Part shown: piece by piece, positions 1 through 8,635 of the stretch
How the letters are laid out: each line of letters begins with the position of its first letter
Numbering within the stretch: position 1 is the first letter of the stretch
Assembly: GCA_903929045.1 (NCBI GenBank)
Contig: CAIYTE010000087.1
Span: 1-54,523 of the forward strand
Reading direction: 5' to 3'
Origin: an uncultured Hyphomicrobiales bacterium
GTDB taxonomy: Bacteria; Pseudomonadota; Alphaproteobacteria; Rhizobiales; Xanthobacteraceae
Length of the DNA stretch: 54,523 nt
Notes under the pieces: model-generated
What the model saw: only the letters and a program-made list of their open reading frames with translations
Told to the model about the DNA's origin: nothing
Database searches by the model: none
Made by a program: the position numbers and the translations under genes

Positions 1-2
1 CC

Positions 3-248
3 AGCGTGATGATGAAGGGCGCGCCGAACCCGAACGCTGCCAAACTGTTCCACAACTGGATGCACGGCCGCGAAGGTCAGCAAATTCTGATCGACTTCGC
101 GCGTCAGTATTCGCCGCATTCGCAGGCAGTGGAAAAGCCCGGTGTCCGCAAGCTCTCCGACATCAAGTTGATGCCTGAAGATCCGGAAGCGATCGAAAAG
201 AACGCCGACGATGTGAAGAAGCGCTACACCGAAATCTTCAAGGTCTAA
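3..248 (+). CDS. ABC transporter solute-binding protein, C-terminal end (partial)
   Basis: Only the last 81 residues lie in the window; the reading frame is open through the left edge, so the start is outside. The tail (NPNAAKLFHNWM, then GREGQQILIDF) resembles the C-terminal lobe of periplasmic solute-binding proteins of the Fe(3+)/polyamine/thiamine type (SBP_bac_1/6/8 families). A fused two-domain permease follows 84 bp downstream on the same strand, which supports a transporter operon. The ATPase gene is not in the window and is probably upstream. The substrate cannot be judged from this fragment. Confidence 0.8.
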   Translation, partial: SVMMKGAPNPNAAKLFHNWMHGREGQQILIDFARQYSPHSQAVEKPGVRKLSDIKLMPEDPEAIEKNADDVKKRYTEIFKV

Positions 249-257
249 TTCGCGACA

Positions 258-283
258 CGGCGGGGTGCGTGAGCATCCCGCCG
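258..283 (+). terminator. Intercistronic hairpin between binding protein and permease
   Basis: An 11-bp stem with one G-T pair (258-268 with 273-283) and a GTGA loop lies 10 bp after the binding-protein stop. No long T run follows. Such hairpins often stabilise the binding-protein transcript and reduce read-through into the permease gene, so it may be an attenuator rather than a full stop. Confidence 0.5.
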
Positions 284-332
284 CCGTTTCAACGTCCCTC
301 AGTTCAATGTCCGTCAGTTCAAGGTCAGTCCG

Positions 333-2048
333 GTGACAATCGCAGCAACAGCCCCTCAGCCGCAGAGAAAATACGGCCTCGATCTGACCAAGCCGGTGCT
401 TTACGGCGTCGCCGCGATCCTGCTGGTCCTGATCGTGCTGCCGATGTCGTGGCTGTTCTATTACGCGCTCAGCGACGGCAAGGGCGGCGTGACGCTGACC
501 AACTTCACGCGGCTGTTCACCGACCCGACCTTCCTCGATCCGCTGATGACGACGTTTATCATTTCGACCTCAGCGGCGATCATCTGCTGCCTGGTGGCCG
601 CGCCGATGGGCTGGCTGGTGGCGCGCACGGATTTGCCGTTCGCCGGCGTGATCCGCGCACTGGTGACGGCGTCCTTCGTGACGCCGCCGTTCCTCGGCGC
701 CATCGCCTGGGAGGTGCTGGCGGCGCCGAACAGCGGCCTGCTCAACAAGGCGTTCCGCGCCGTCACCGGCGCCGACCAGGACGTGCATCTGTTCAATATC
801 TACAGCCTGTATGGCCTGATCTTCGTCATCTCCTGCTACACCTTCCCCTACGTCTTCACGCTGGTCGCCAACTCGCTCGACCGCACGCCGGGTGAACTGG
901 AAGACGCATCCTCGATCCTCGGCGGCGGCCGCTGGTACACGGCGCGGCGCGTGACGATTCCGCTGGTGATGCCGGCGCTGCTCGCCGGCGCTTTGGTCGC
1001 CTTCCTTCAGGCCATGACCCTGTTCGGCTCGCCGGCGATTTTGGCGCTGCCGGCCGGCTTCCACACCATGACGACCAAGATCTGGAGCCTGTTCCAGTAT
1101 CCGCCGAAGCCGGAGCTCGCCGCGGCTGCCTCGCTGCCGCTGTTGATCCTCACCGTCTTCCTGCTGCGCGCCGAACACATGATCCTCGGCCGCCGCGGCT
1201 ATTCGGTGGTCGGCGGCAAATACGGCGCGCCGCGTCTCATTCCGCTGCACGGTCTGCGCTGGGCCGCCTTCGGCATCTGCATCGCCGTGCTGATGCTGCC
1301 GGTGTTCCTGCCTTATGCCGCGCTGCTCAACGCCGCCTTCTCGCCGGTCGCGACCACGTTCCTGACCTGGCAGAACGCGACCATGCACAACATCTACTTC
1401 GTGATATTCGAATTGTCGGCGGCGTCGCTGGCGCTCAAGAACACCGTCATTCTTGGCGGGGCCACCGCGACCATCGGCACCATCATCGCCGTCGTCATCG
1501 CTTACGTGACGGCGCGGCAGGCGGTGAAAGGCTGGCGCGTGCTCGGCTTCCTCGCCACCGCGCCGATCGCCATTCCGGGCATCGTGCTCGGTGTCGGCCT
1601 GTTTCTCAGCTACACGCGGCCGCCCTTCGTGCTCTACGGCACATTGTGGATTTTGCTGATCGCCTTCGTCACCATCGCGCTGCCGTCGGCCTATCAGCAG
1701 CTTCAGGCGGCGTTCCGCACCATCCATCCTGAGCTTGAGGATGCCAGCCGCATTCTCGGCGCGACGCGCCTGCGTTCGCTGTGGGAAATCATCGCGCCGC
1801 TGCTGCGCACCGGCGTCATCGCGACGTGGTGCTTCATCTTCGTCGGCGTCATGCGCGAACTCTCGGCGGCGATCATCCTGTTCACCTCGGAAACCAAGGT
1901 GATCTCGGTGCTGATCTACGATCTCAACGAAAGCGGCGACCTCGGCGCCATCGCGGTGATCGGCATCGGCATGCTGATCATTACCTTCAGCGTGGTGTTT
2001 GCGGTCAACCGTATTCCGGGCTTCGGCAACGTCCGGTTCCGCTCGTAA
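333..2048 (+). CDS. ABC transporter permease, fused two-domain (Fe3+/polyamine type)
   Basis: This 571-residue inner-membrane protein contains two copies of the MetI-like permease domain in one chain, as in FbpB-type iron permeases. The first ATPase-contact (EAA) loop is at about residues 188-211 (starting ELEDASSILG) and the second at about 467-490 (starting ELEDASRILG). Many hydrophobic segments flank both. The start is GTG, downstream of GGTCAG. It follows the binding-protein tail and would work with an ATPase encoded outside the window. The family is clear; the substrate (iron, polyamine, or another small solute) is not. Confidence 0.9.
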   Translation: MTIAATAPQPQRKYGLDLTKPVLYGVAAILLVLIVLPMSWLFYYALSDGKGGVTLTNFTRLFTDPTFLDPLMTTFIISTSAAIICCLVAAPMGWLVARTDLPFAGVIRALVTASFVTPPFLGAIAWEVLAAPNSGLLNKAFRAVTGADQDVHLFNIYSLYGLIFVISCYTFPYVFTLVANSLDRTPGELEDASSILGGGRWYTARRVTIPLVMPALLAGALVAFLQAMTLFGSPAILALPAGFHTMTTKIWSLFQYPPKPELAAAASLPLLILTVFLLRAEHMILGRRGYSVVGGKYGAPRLIPLHGLRWAAFGICIAVLMLPVFLPYAALLNAAFSPVATTFLTWQNATMHNIYFVIFELSAASLALKNTVILGGATATIGTIIAVVIAYVTARQAVKGWRVLGFLATAPIAIPGIVLGVGLFLSYTRPPFVLYGTLWILLIAFVTIALPSAYQQLQAAFRTIHPELEDASRILGATRLRSLWEIIAPLLRTGVIATWCFIFVGVMRELSAAIILFTSETKVISVLIYDLNESGDLGAIAVIGIGMLIITFSVVFAVNRIPGFGNVRFRS

Positions 2049-2062
2049 TGAGAAATCCCACC

Positions 2063-2149
2063 CCCGCTCATTTCCGCGCAAGCGGGAATCCAGGGCGGCA
2101 AGACACCAGTGCATTGGCTCTGGATCCCCGCTTTCGCGGGGATGAACGG
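2063..2149 (+). repeat. Palindromic repeat, family B (CCCGC..AAGCGGG type)
   Basis: Two hairpins, the first built on CCCGCTCATTTCCGCGCAAG and the second on CCCCGCTTTCGCGGGG, are joined by about 35 bp containing CCAGGG and CTGGAT. Related copies occur near 6043, 20897, 31138 and 41006. It fills the gap between the permease and MmgE/PrpD genes, and its right end lies next to the GGAG ribosome-binding site of the latter. Confidence 0.75.
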
Positions 2150-2158
2150 AGATAGTTG

Positions 2159-3535
2159 ATGGACTCACAACTTCCGGCGACCGCGGTCGCAGAGCATCTC
2201 GTTGAGCGCATCGTCAAGCTCAAGGCCGCTGCGTTGCCGCCGGGCGTCAAGCAGAAGTGCGAAGATCTGCTGATCGACGTGGTCGGTCTCTGCGTCACGT
2301 CGCGCAACGAGGATTACGTCAAGGCGGCCCTCAACGGCTGCGACGACGACGGTCCCTGCACCGCCATCGGCCATGCCCGCACCTTGAGCGCGGCGAGCGC
2401 GGCCTTCGTCAACGGCACCGCGTGCCACGGCGAGGATTTCGACGACACGTTCGAAGGCGGTCCGGTGCATGCTGGCGCGGTCATCGTGCCGGCGGTGCTG
2501 GCGGCCTGCGAGCGGCATAATCCGAAGGGCGGGCAGGCGGCGCTGCTCGGCATCGCGGTCGGCGTCGAAGTGATGTGCCGTCTGTCGACGGTGGTGCCGA
2601 AGGCCGCGCACAAGGCCGGTTTCCATCCGACAGCGGTCTACGGCACGATGGGCGCGGCGGCTGGTGTCGGTGTCGCCCTGGGTCTGCCGCAAAAGCAGAT
2701 CGTCGATGCGCTCGGCATCGCCGGCAGCTTTGCCTCGGGCATCATCGAATATCTGGCCGAAGGCACCTGGACCAAGCGCATGCATCCGGGCTGGGCGGCG
2801 CAATCCGGCATTCGCGCGGCGCTGCTGTCGCGCGCCGGCTTCACCGGTCCGCGCACGGTGTTTGAAGGCGTGCACGGCCTGTTTCACGCCTTCGCGCACA
2901 ATATTCACGGCAATTACGACGCGCTGATCGGCGATTTCGGCACCAACTGGGTCACCGAAACGCTGGCGTTCAAGCCCTATCCCTGCGGGACCATGACGCA
3001 TCCGTATATCGACTGCGCCAAGCGGCTGGCCGCGCGCGGAATCAAGGCGTCCGACATCAAGGAAATGATCTGCGATGTCGGCGAGGGCACCGTGCACCGG
3101 CTGTGGGAACCGCTCGCCCCGAAGCAGCGCCCGCCGAACGGCTATGCTGCGAAATTCGCGTCGCCTTACATCATCGCGACCGGCTTCGTGAAGGGGAACG
3201 TTGGTCTCGGCGATTTCACACCGGAAGCGGTGCGCGATCCGGAAGTGCTCGCACTCGCCGCAAAAATCCGATTTGAGATCGACCCCAATAATCCGTATCC
3301 GCGCGCCTTCACCGGCGATATTCGCGCCGTGCTCAATGACGGCACCGTCGTGAAGGAGCACCAGCCGCATTTCCGTGGCGGCGCCAACGAGCCGTTGTCG
3401 CGTCAGGACATCGAAGACAAGTTCAAGCTTTGCACGCGGCACGGCGGCTGGGACGACACGCGCAGTACGGCGGCGATCGCCATGCTCAGCAAGCTCTACG
3501 GCGGCACCATCGAACTGACCTCGTTGCGCGGTTAG
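2159..3535 (+). CDS. MmgE/PrpD family protein
   Basis: A 458-residue cytoplasmic protein of the MmgE/PrpD family (2-methylcitrate dehydratase, cis-aconitate decarboxylase and iminodisuccinate epimerase relatives). Its length fits the family's usual 440-480. Typical segments seen are the N-terminal helical domain with HGEDFDDTFEGGPVHAG near residues 85-100, and KRMHPGWAAQSGI and KPYPCGTMTH further on. ATG at 2159 is chosen over TTG at 2156 because GGAG lies 7 bp upstream. A palindromic repeat precedes it and a 93-bp repeat begins 2 bp after the stop. The exact substrate is unknown; neighbouring SDR and aldehyde dehydrogenase genes suggest organic-acid catabolism. Confidence 0.9.
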   Translation: MDSQLPATAVAEHLVERIVKLKAAALPPGVKQKCEDLLIDVVGLCVTSRNEDYVKAALNGCDDDGPCTAIGHARTLSAASAAFVNGTACHGEDFDDTFEGGPVHAGAVIVPAVLAACERHNPKGGQAALLGIAVGVEVMCRLSTVVPKAAHKAGFHPTAVYGTMGAAAGVGVALGLPQKQIVDALGIAGSFASGIIEYLAEGTWTKRMHPGWAAQSGIRAALLSRAGFTGPRTVFEGVHGLFHAFAHNIHGNYDALIGDFGTNWVTETLAFKPYPCGTMTHPYIDCAKRLAARGIKASDIKEMICDVGEGTVHRLWEPLAPKQRPPNGYAAKFASPYIIATGFVKGNVGLGDFTPEAVRDPEVLALAAKIRFEIDPNNPYPRAFTGDIRAVLNDGTVVKEHQPHFRGGANEPLSRQDIEDKFKLCTRHGGWDDTRSTAAIAMLSKLYGGTIELTSLRG

Positions 3536-3537
3536 CC

Positions 3538-3630
3538 GTCATTCCGGGGCGCGGACTTCTCAGTCCGCGAGCCCGGAATCCAGGGCCCTGGATTCCGGGC
3601 CCGCTCGTTTCACTCGCGTCCCGGAATGAC
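3538..3630 (+). repeat. Palindromic repeat, family A (GTCATTCCGGG..CCGGAATGAC), 93 bp
   Basis: Terminal inverted arms GTCATTCCGGG and CCCGGAATGAC enclose a second inverted pair (CCCGGAATCCAGG with CCTGGATTCCGGG). A copy of identical 93-bp length lies inside a coding sequence at 23257-23349, and a 104-bp copy at 38654-38757. It starts 2 bp after the MmgE/PrpD stop, and the in-frame ATG at 3626 upstream of the SDR lies inside it. Confidence 0.8.
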
Positions 3631-3643
3631 AAGGGTTGAGGGC

Positions 3644-4399
3644 ATGACTGACACCAAAGAACTTTCCGGCAAAGTCGCCATCGTCACGGGTGCGGGCCGC
3701 AACATCGGCCGCGCCATCGCGCTGCAACTGGCGGAAGCGGGCGCGACAGTCGTCGTCAACGTCCGCTCCAACAAGGCCGAAGCCGATGCCGTGGTCGCGG
3801 ACATCGAGAAAGCCGGCGGCAAGGCGATGGCCGTGCTCGGCGACGTCGCCGACGCCAAGGCCATGCAGGCGCTCGCCGACGCGACGGTGAAAGCCTATGG
3901 CCGCATCGATTGCATCATCAACAATGCGTCGCTGCGCCGTGAAAGCTCCATCGAGGACATGAGTTACGAAGAGTGGCGCGAGGTGATGGACGTCACGCTC
4001 GACTCCGCCTTTCACGGCGTCAAAGCCTGCCTGCCGGCACTGAAGAAGCAGGGCGGCACCATCATCAATGTTGGCGGCATGAGCGCGCATCTCGGCTCCA
4101 AGGGCCGTGCCCATGTGATGACGGCGAAAGCTGGCCTTACCGGTTTCACGCGCGGTCTGGCGCATGATCTGGCGGCGGCGAAAATCACGGCGAATTGCGT
4201 TGTGCCCGGCTCGATCGACACGGTGCGGCCCGGCACCTCGCTCAAGCCCGCGCATCACCTGACCCACAACACGTTGACCGGCGAGCGCGGCAAGCCTTAC
4301 GACGTCGCCGCCATGATCGTGTTTCTGTGCGGCCCCGGTGGGCGCTATGTCACGGGTCAAACCATCCATATCAATGGCGGCGCGTATCACGGGGTCTGA
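3644..4399 (+). CDS. SDR family oxidoreductase-like protein lacking the catalytic Tyr
   Basis: A 251-residue short-chain dehydrogenase/reductase fold protein. The cofactor-binding TGAGRNIG motif is at residues 15-22, the NNA motif (NNAS) at about 93, and the C-terminal GQTIHINGG is typical. At the active site the sequence reads AHVMTAKAGL: the Lys is present, but the position four residues before it, normally Tyr of YxxxK, is Val, with His next to it. Enzyme chemistry may therefore be altered or lost. The in-frame ATG at 3626 lies inside a repeat, so ATG 3644 is preferred. Codon use is like its neighbours. Confidence 0.88.
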   Translation: MTDTKELSGKVAIVTGAGRNIGRAIALQLAEAGATVVVNVRSNKAEADAVVADIEKAGGKAMAVLGDVADAKAMQALADATVKAYGRIDCIINNASLRRESSIEDMSYEEWREVMDVTLDSAFHGVKACLPALKKQGGTIINVGGMSAHLGSKGRAHVMTAKAGLTGFTRGLAHDLAAAKITANCVVPGSIDTVRPGTSLKPAHHLTHNTLTGERGKPYDVAAMIVFLCGPGGRYVTGQTIHINGGAYHGV

Positions 4400-4410
4400 C
4401 GGCCATTGTC

Positions 4411-4433
4411 ATGGCCGGGCTTGTCCCGGCCAT
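4411..4433 (+). repeat. Short palindrome ATGGCCGGG/CCCGGCCAT
   Basis: A perfect 9-bp stem with a 5-nt loop lies 11 bp after the SDR stop. It has the form of a dispersed repeat common in this bacterial group and could also act as a transcript-end hairpin. No T run follows. Confidence 0.5.
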
Positions 4434-4557
4434 CCCGGCAAGCGACGCATAGCTGTGCCCACCCAAGCGAGGTCACCGCGACAAGCGCGGTGACGACAAG
4501 CGGCATTGAAAGTGCTAATCCACGCCCCGAACTCATCCGGGTAACCACGAGGCGCGC

Positions 4558-5985
4558 ATGTACACCGATCTCAAGCTTTTCATCGACGGAAAATGGCACG
4601 GCACGGAAGGCCGCAAGGGCGAGGACGTCGTCAATCCGGCGACCGGCAAGGTACTCGGCAAATTGCCGCACGCCAGCAAGTCCGACCTCGACGAAGCGCT
4701 CGGCGCCGCCAGCAAAGCCTTCCCGCTGTGGAAGGCGACCTCGGCCTATGACCGCGGCAAGATCCTGCGCAAGGCCGCCGATCTGTTGCGCGAGCGCGCC
4801 GAATACGTCGCCACCGTGCAGACGATGGAGCAGGGCAAGTCGTTCACCGAATCGCGCATGGAAGTGCTGACCTCGGCCGACATCATCGACTGGTATGCCG
4901 AGGAAGGCCGCCGCGCCTATGGCCGTATCGTGCCGGGCCGCGTCAAGGGCATCCGCCAGCTTGTGACGCAGGAGCCGGTCGGCGTCGTCGCCGCCTTCAC
5001 GCCGTGGAATTTCCCGACGCTGACGCCGGTGCGCAAGATCGCCGGCGCGCTCGCCGCCGGTTGCACGCTGATCATCAAGGCTTCGGAAGAGACGCCGGCT
5101 GGTTGCGTCGAACTGGTGAAGTGCTTCGCCGATGCCGGTCTGCCGGCGGGCGTGCTCAATCTCGTGTTCGGCGTTCCGGCCGAAGTGTCGGAGCACCTGA
5201 TCCCGTCGCCGCTGGTGAAGAAGATTTCGTTCACCGGCTCGATCCCGGTCGGCAAGCATCTCGCCGCGCTCGCCGCCAAGGGCATGAAGAAGGCCACGAT
5301 GGAATTGGGCGGTCACTCGCCGGTCGTGGTGTTCGACGATTACGACGCTGAAAAAGCCGCCGACACCATCGCCGCGTTCAAGTATCGCAACGCCGGTCAG
5401 GTCTGCATCTCGCCGACACGCTTCTACGTGCAGGAGAAGGGCTACAACAAGTTCGTCGCCCGCTTCACTGAATACGCCAAGAACATCAAGCTCGGCGACG
5501 GCATGGAGAAGGGCACGACGATGGGCCCGCTGGCCAATCCGCGCCGTCTCGACGCCATGGAATCCTTCGTCAACGACGCCAAGGCGCGCGGCGGCAAGAT
5601 CCAGGCCGGCGGTTCGCGCCACGGCAATCAGGGCTTCTTCTTCGAGCCGACCGTCATCACCGACGTGCCGGATGATTCGAAGATCATGACCGAAGAGCCC
5701 TTCGGTCCGGTGGCCCCGATCGTGCCGTTCAAGACCTTCGACGAAGTCGTTGAGCGCGCCAACTCGCTGCCCTTCGGCCTCGCGGGCTATGCCTTCACTT
5801 CGTCGGGTGCGCAGGCGGCGGCCATCGGCGACGCCATTCAGTCCGGCATGGTCGGTGTCAACAGCGTCATGATCTCGACGCCGGAAACGCCGTTCGGCGG
5901 CATCAAGGAGTCCGGTTACGGCTCCGAAGGCGGCATCGAAGGCTTGCAGGCTTACATGAACACGAAGTTCATCAGCCAGGGCTGA
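4558..5985 (+). CDS. NAD(P)-dependent aldehyde dehydrogenase, succinate-semialdehyde dehydrogenase-like
   Basis: A 475-residue aldehyde dehydrogenase, the normal family length. The sequence shows the TPWNFP cofactor loop at residues 148-153, the general base Glu249 in MELGGHSP, the catalytic Cys283 in GQVCISPTR, and PFGPVAPI later on. The overall pattern is closest to the GabD/NAD-dependent succinate-semialdehyde or alpha-ketoglutarate-semialdehyde group. It oxidises an aldehyde to an acid in the cytoplasm. It follows MmgE/PrpD and the SDR on the same strand but with a 158-bp gap, so shared transcription is uncertain. A strong terminator lies 23 bp downstream. The natural aldehyde is not known. 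Confidence 0.92.
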   Translation: MYTDLKLFIDGKWHGTEGRKGEDVVNPATGKVLGKLPHASKSDLDEALGAASKAFPLWKATSAYDRGKILRKAADLLRERAEYVATVQTMEQGKSFTESRMEVLTSADIIDWYAEEGRRAYGRIVPGRVKGIRQLVTQEPVGVVAAFTPWNFPTLTPVRKIAGALAAGCTLIIKASEETPAGCVELVKCFADAGLPAGVLNLVFGVPAEVSEHLIPSPLVKKISFTGSIPVGKHLAALAAKGMKKATMELGGHSPVVVFDDYDAEKAADTIAAFKYRNAGQVCISPTRFYVQEKGYNKFVARFTEYAKNIKLGDGMEKGTTMGPLANPRRLDAMESFVNDAKARGGKIQAGGSRHGNQGFFFEPTVITDVPDDSKIMTEEPFGPVAPIVPFKTFDEVVERANSLPFGLAGYAFTSSGAQAAAIGDAIQSGMVGVNSVMISTPETPFGGIKESGYGSEGGIEGLQAYMNTKFISQG

Positions 5986-6008
5986 ACGTTCGCGCTTTGA
6001 AACGCAAA

Positions 6009-6037
6009 AGGCCGGGAGCGATCCCGGCCTTTTTTTA
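6009..6037 (+). terminator. Rho-independent terminator
   Basis: A perfect 9-bp stem (AGGCCGGGA with TCCCGGCCT), a 4-nt loop and a run of T immediately afterwards, 23 bp after the aldehyde dehydrogenase stop. It separates this gene from the convergent CoxL-like gene. Confidence 0.9.
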
Positions 6038-6042
6038 TTCTT

Positions 6043-6121
6043 CGTCATGCCCGCGTAAGCGGGCATCCAGTAATCGCCGCTTCATCTGTATGTCCTGGGT
6101 CCCCGCCTTCGCGGGGACGAC
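6043..6121 (+). repeat. Palindromic repeat, family B
   Basis: Two hairpins, GCCCGCGTAAGCGGGC and CCCCGCCTTCGCGGGG, joined by a short spacer. It lies between the terminator and the 3' end of the convergent molybdenum hydroxylase gene. Confidence 0.75.
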
Positions 6122-6127
6122 AGCCGA

Positions 6128-8440
6128 TTACTTCGTCGCCATCGCCTTCTGGCACGCTTCCCACACCTTGGTCGGCGTGGCCGGCATTTCCATGTGATCC
6201 GCGGCGCCGTTCGGAATGGCGTTGGAGATCGCGTTCATCACCGCGGCAATCGCCGCCGTGGTGCCGGCTTCTCCGGTGCCCTTGACGCCGAGCTTGTTGC
6301 TGGTCGCGGGCACGACATGCGACGCCTCGCGCAATTCCACCGGCATGTGATGCGCGCGCGGCATGCCGTAATCCATGAACGAACCCGTCACCAGCTGGCC
6401 GCTGGAATCGTACACCGCGTTTTCGGTCAGCGCCTGGCCGAGGCCGTTGGCAATCGAACCCTGCACCTGGCCCTCGACGACGCGCTGACTCAAAATCGTG
6501 CCGCAGTCGTCGACCGCCGTGTAGGTGACGATGTCGAAGGTGCCGGTATCGGGATCGATCTCGACTTCGGCGATGTGGCAGCCGTTCGGGAACGTCAGCG
6601 GCGTATCGAGCTTGCCGATACTGTCGAGCTTCTCGCCCATCTGTTGCGCGCGCTTTGCGGTCTCGAACAGCGAAATCTTGCGGTCGGTACCGACGACTTC
6701 AAAGCTGCCGTCGCGATAGGCGATGTCGCTTTCCGACGCTTCCAGCGCGGCGGAGGCGACCTTCTTGCCCTTTTCCAGCACGATGTCGGCGGTGTGGATG
6801 ATGGCGTTGCCGGCGCACATCGCCGAGCGCGAGCCGACCGACGCCTGACCGGTGATACCGAGATTGGTGTCGCCGTGACGATGCTGGATGTGCGACGGAT
6901 CGATGCCGAGCTTGGTAGCCAGCAACCGGCCGAACACCGTGGCGTGGCTTTGCCCGGTCGACTGGACGTTGAGGTCGAGAATAAGCGTGTTGTCGCCGGG
7001 AAAGCCGAGCCCCGCGCTTTCGGTCGGCATGGCGCCGGCATGTTCGAGCATGCAGGAGACGCCGATGCCGCGCAGCTTCTTGCGCTTGGCGGAATCCTTC
7101 TTACGCTTCTTGAAGTTGTCGTAGTCGGCAAGCGTGAGCGCCTTGTCGACAATGCCGGGGAAGTCGCCGGAATCGTAGGTCTGGATCGGCGTCTTGAACG
7201 GCATGGCAGAAGCGGGGATCAGGTTTTTCTTGCGTAGCTTCACCGGATCGATGCCGGTGATGCGCGCGGCTTCCTCGACCGCGCGCTCCAGCGCGTAATT
7301 CGCCTCGGGGCGTCCGGCGCCGCGATAGGGTGCGATCGGCACCTTGTTGCTGAAGTAGCAGGCGACGCCGACGTCGATCTTGGCGATGCGGTACATGCTC
7401 GGCAGGCAGCGCGCGAAATTGTTGGTGTTGATGTTGACGCCGGCATTGGCGATGTAGGCGCCCTGGTTGCACAGGTGACGCATGCGCAGCGCGATGAACT
7501 TGCCCTTGTCGTCGAGCGCCAGTTCGACCTTGGTCACGGCGTCGCGCGCCTGCGCGTCGCTGACGAAGGCTTCCGATCGCGTCGATTGCCAGTGCACCGG
7601 ACGTCCGACTTTGCGCGCCGCGACCATCAGCGCGATGTATTCCGGATAGCAAGTCGTCTTCATGCCGAAGGCGCCGCCGACGTCTTCGGTAGTGACGCGC
7701 AGCTTTTCGTTGGGCACGCCCATGATGGACGCGGCCTGGACGCGCATGGCGTCGGCGCTCTGCGAGCAGCAGTGCAGGGTGTAGGTGTCGGTGGCTTTGT
7801 CGTAGACGCCGGTCGCGCCGCGCGTCTCCATCGAGGCGACGATCATGCGCTGATGATTGACGGACACGCGCGCGACATGCGGCGCCGAATTGATAATGGC
7901 GTCGACGGCCTTTTCGTTGTCCTCGCTCGGCACCGGGCCGGGCCAGTCGACGCAGAGATTGCCGGGCGCGTCGGCGAAGAGCTGGGTCGTGGCCTTGATC
8001 GCGTCGTCGAGTTCGATGACGGCGGGCAGTTCCTCGTATTCGACAGTGATGAGATCGGCGGCGTCGAGCGCGTCGAGCGCCGTTTCCGCCACCACCAGCG
8101 CCACCGGGTCGCCGGCATGCATGGCGGTCTCGGCGAGGGCCGGGCGGGCGGGTGTCGCCATCTTGACGCCGCCCCGGCCGACGACCGGCGGATGGCGGAC
8201 GAGGGTGCCGATGCCCAGCGCCTTGATGTCGGCGGCGGTGACGACCCCGAGGACGCCCTTGCCCTTGAGGGCCTCGGCGGCGTCGACTTTGAGCACTTTG
8301 GCGTGGGCGTGCGGCGAACGCACAAAGACGCCATAGGTCTGGTTCGGGCGCTTTGGATCGTCGACGAAACTGCCCAGGCCGCGCACCAGCGCGTTGTCTT
8401 CAATACGCGGGGCGTCCTTGGGGGCGTGGCTCGCTGACAT
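6128..8440 (-). CDS. Xanthine dehydrogenase family molybdopterin-binding subunit (CoxL-like, form II)
   Basis: A 770-residue large subunit of the molybdenum hydroxylase family. The N-terminal domain (RIEDNALVRGLGSFVDD) and GGAFGMK at about 255-261 contact the cofactor. PYRGAGR at residues 371-377 is the form II (AYRGAGR) version, not the AYxCSFR loop of true CO dehydrogenase. The catalytic Glu lies in GTGEAG at about residue 724. ATG 8440 is chosen because the upstream extension is not family-like. No iron-sulfur or FAD subunit gene is adjacent, which is odd because these enzymes are usually three-subunit. The substrate is likely an aldehyde or N-heterocycle, but this cannot be fixed. Confidence 0.9.
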   Translation of the reverse strand: MSASHAPKDAPRIEDNALVRGLGSFVDDPKRPNQTYGVFVRSPHAHAKVLKVDAAEALKGKGVLGVVTAADIKALGIGTLVRHPPVVGRGGVKMATPARPALAETAMHAGDPVALVVAETALDALDAADLITVEYEELPAVIELDDAIKATTQLFADAPGNLCVDWPGPVPSEDNEKAVDAIINSAPHVARVSVNHQRMIVASMETRGATGVYDKATDTYTLHCCSQSADAMRVQAASIMGVPNEKLRVTTEDVGGAFGMKTTCYPEYIALMVAARKVGRPVHWQSTRSEAFVSDAQARDAVTKVELALDDKGKFIALRMRHLCNQGAYIANAGVNINTNNFARCLPSMYRIAKIDVGVACYFSNKVPIAPYRGAGRPEANYALERAVEEAARITGIDPVKLRKKNLIPASAMPFKTPIQTYDSGDFPGIVDKALTLADYDNFKKRKKDSAKRKKLRGIGVSCMLEHAGAMPTESAGLGFPGDNTLILDLNVQSTGQSHATVFGRLLATKLGIDPSHIQHRHGDTNLGITGQASVGSRSAMCAGNAIIHTADIVLEKGKKVASAALEASESDIAYRDGSFEVVGTDRKISLFETAKRAQQMGEKLDSIGKLDTPLTFPNGCHIAEVEIDPDTGTFDIVTYTAVDDCGTILSQRVVEGQVQGSIANGLGQALTENAVYDSSGQLVTGSFMDYGMPRAHHMPVELREASHVVPATSNKLGVKGTGEAGTTAAIAAVMNAISNAIPNGAADHMEMPATPTKVWEACQKAMATK

Positions 8441-8548
8441 GAGGATTCCGTCGAAAAAGGACTTTGCGGGACGTCGTTTATAGCAAGCCAGATCGGCCCT
8501 GACAGGGGCTTGCGCTCGGCCCACGGCTGCGGCACCCCATCGTCACCC

Positions 8549-8597
8549 GCGCATGATCCCGAAAAGTGGGTACCGGTTTTCGGGCAAGATGATGCGC
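8549..8597 (+). repeat. Palindromic repeat, family C (GCGCAT..CCCGAAAA/TTTTCGGG..ATGCGC)
   Basis: A 49-bp dyad with outer arms GCGCAT/ATGCGC and inner arms CCCGAAAA/TTTTCGGG. A degenerate copy lies at 52665-52714. It fills much of the 195-bp divergent spacer between the CoxL-like and amidohydrolase genes. Confidence 0.7.
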
Positions 8598-8635
8598 AAA
8601 GCTTAAAGTCACAAAAACACTTTTCAGGGGACGAA

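Noticed and set aside
570-2168. Long open frame of 532 codons on the minus strand
   Set aside because: It lies opposite the fused permease gene, is extremely rich in Arg, Asp and His, has no domain pattern, and is the usual antisense shadow in GC-rich coding DNA.
3626-3643. Upstream ATG of the SDR gene as start
   Set aside because: It lies within the family A repeat, which ends at 3630, so ATG 3644 is more likely.
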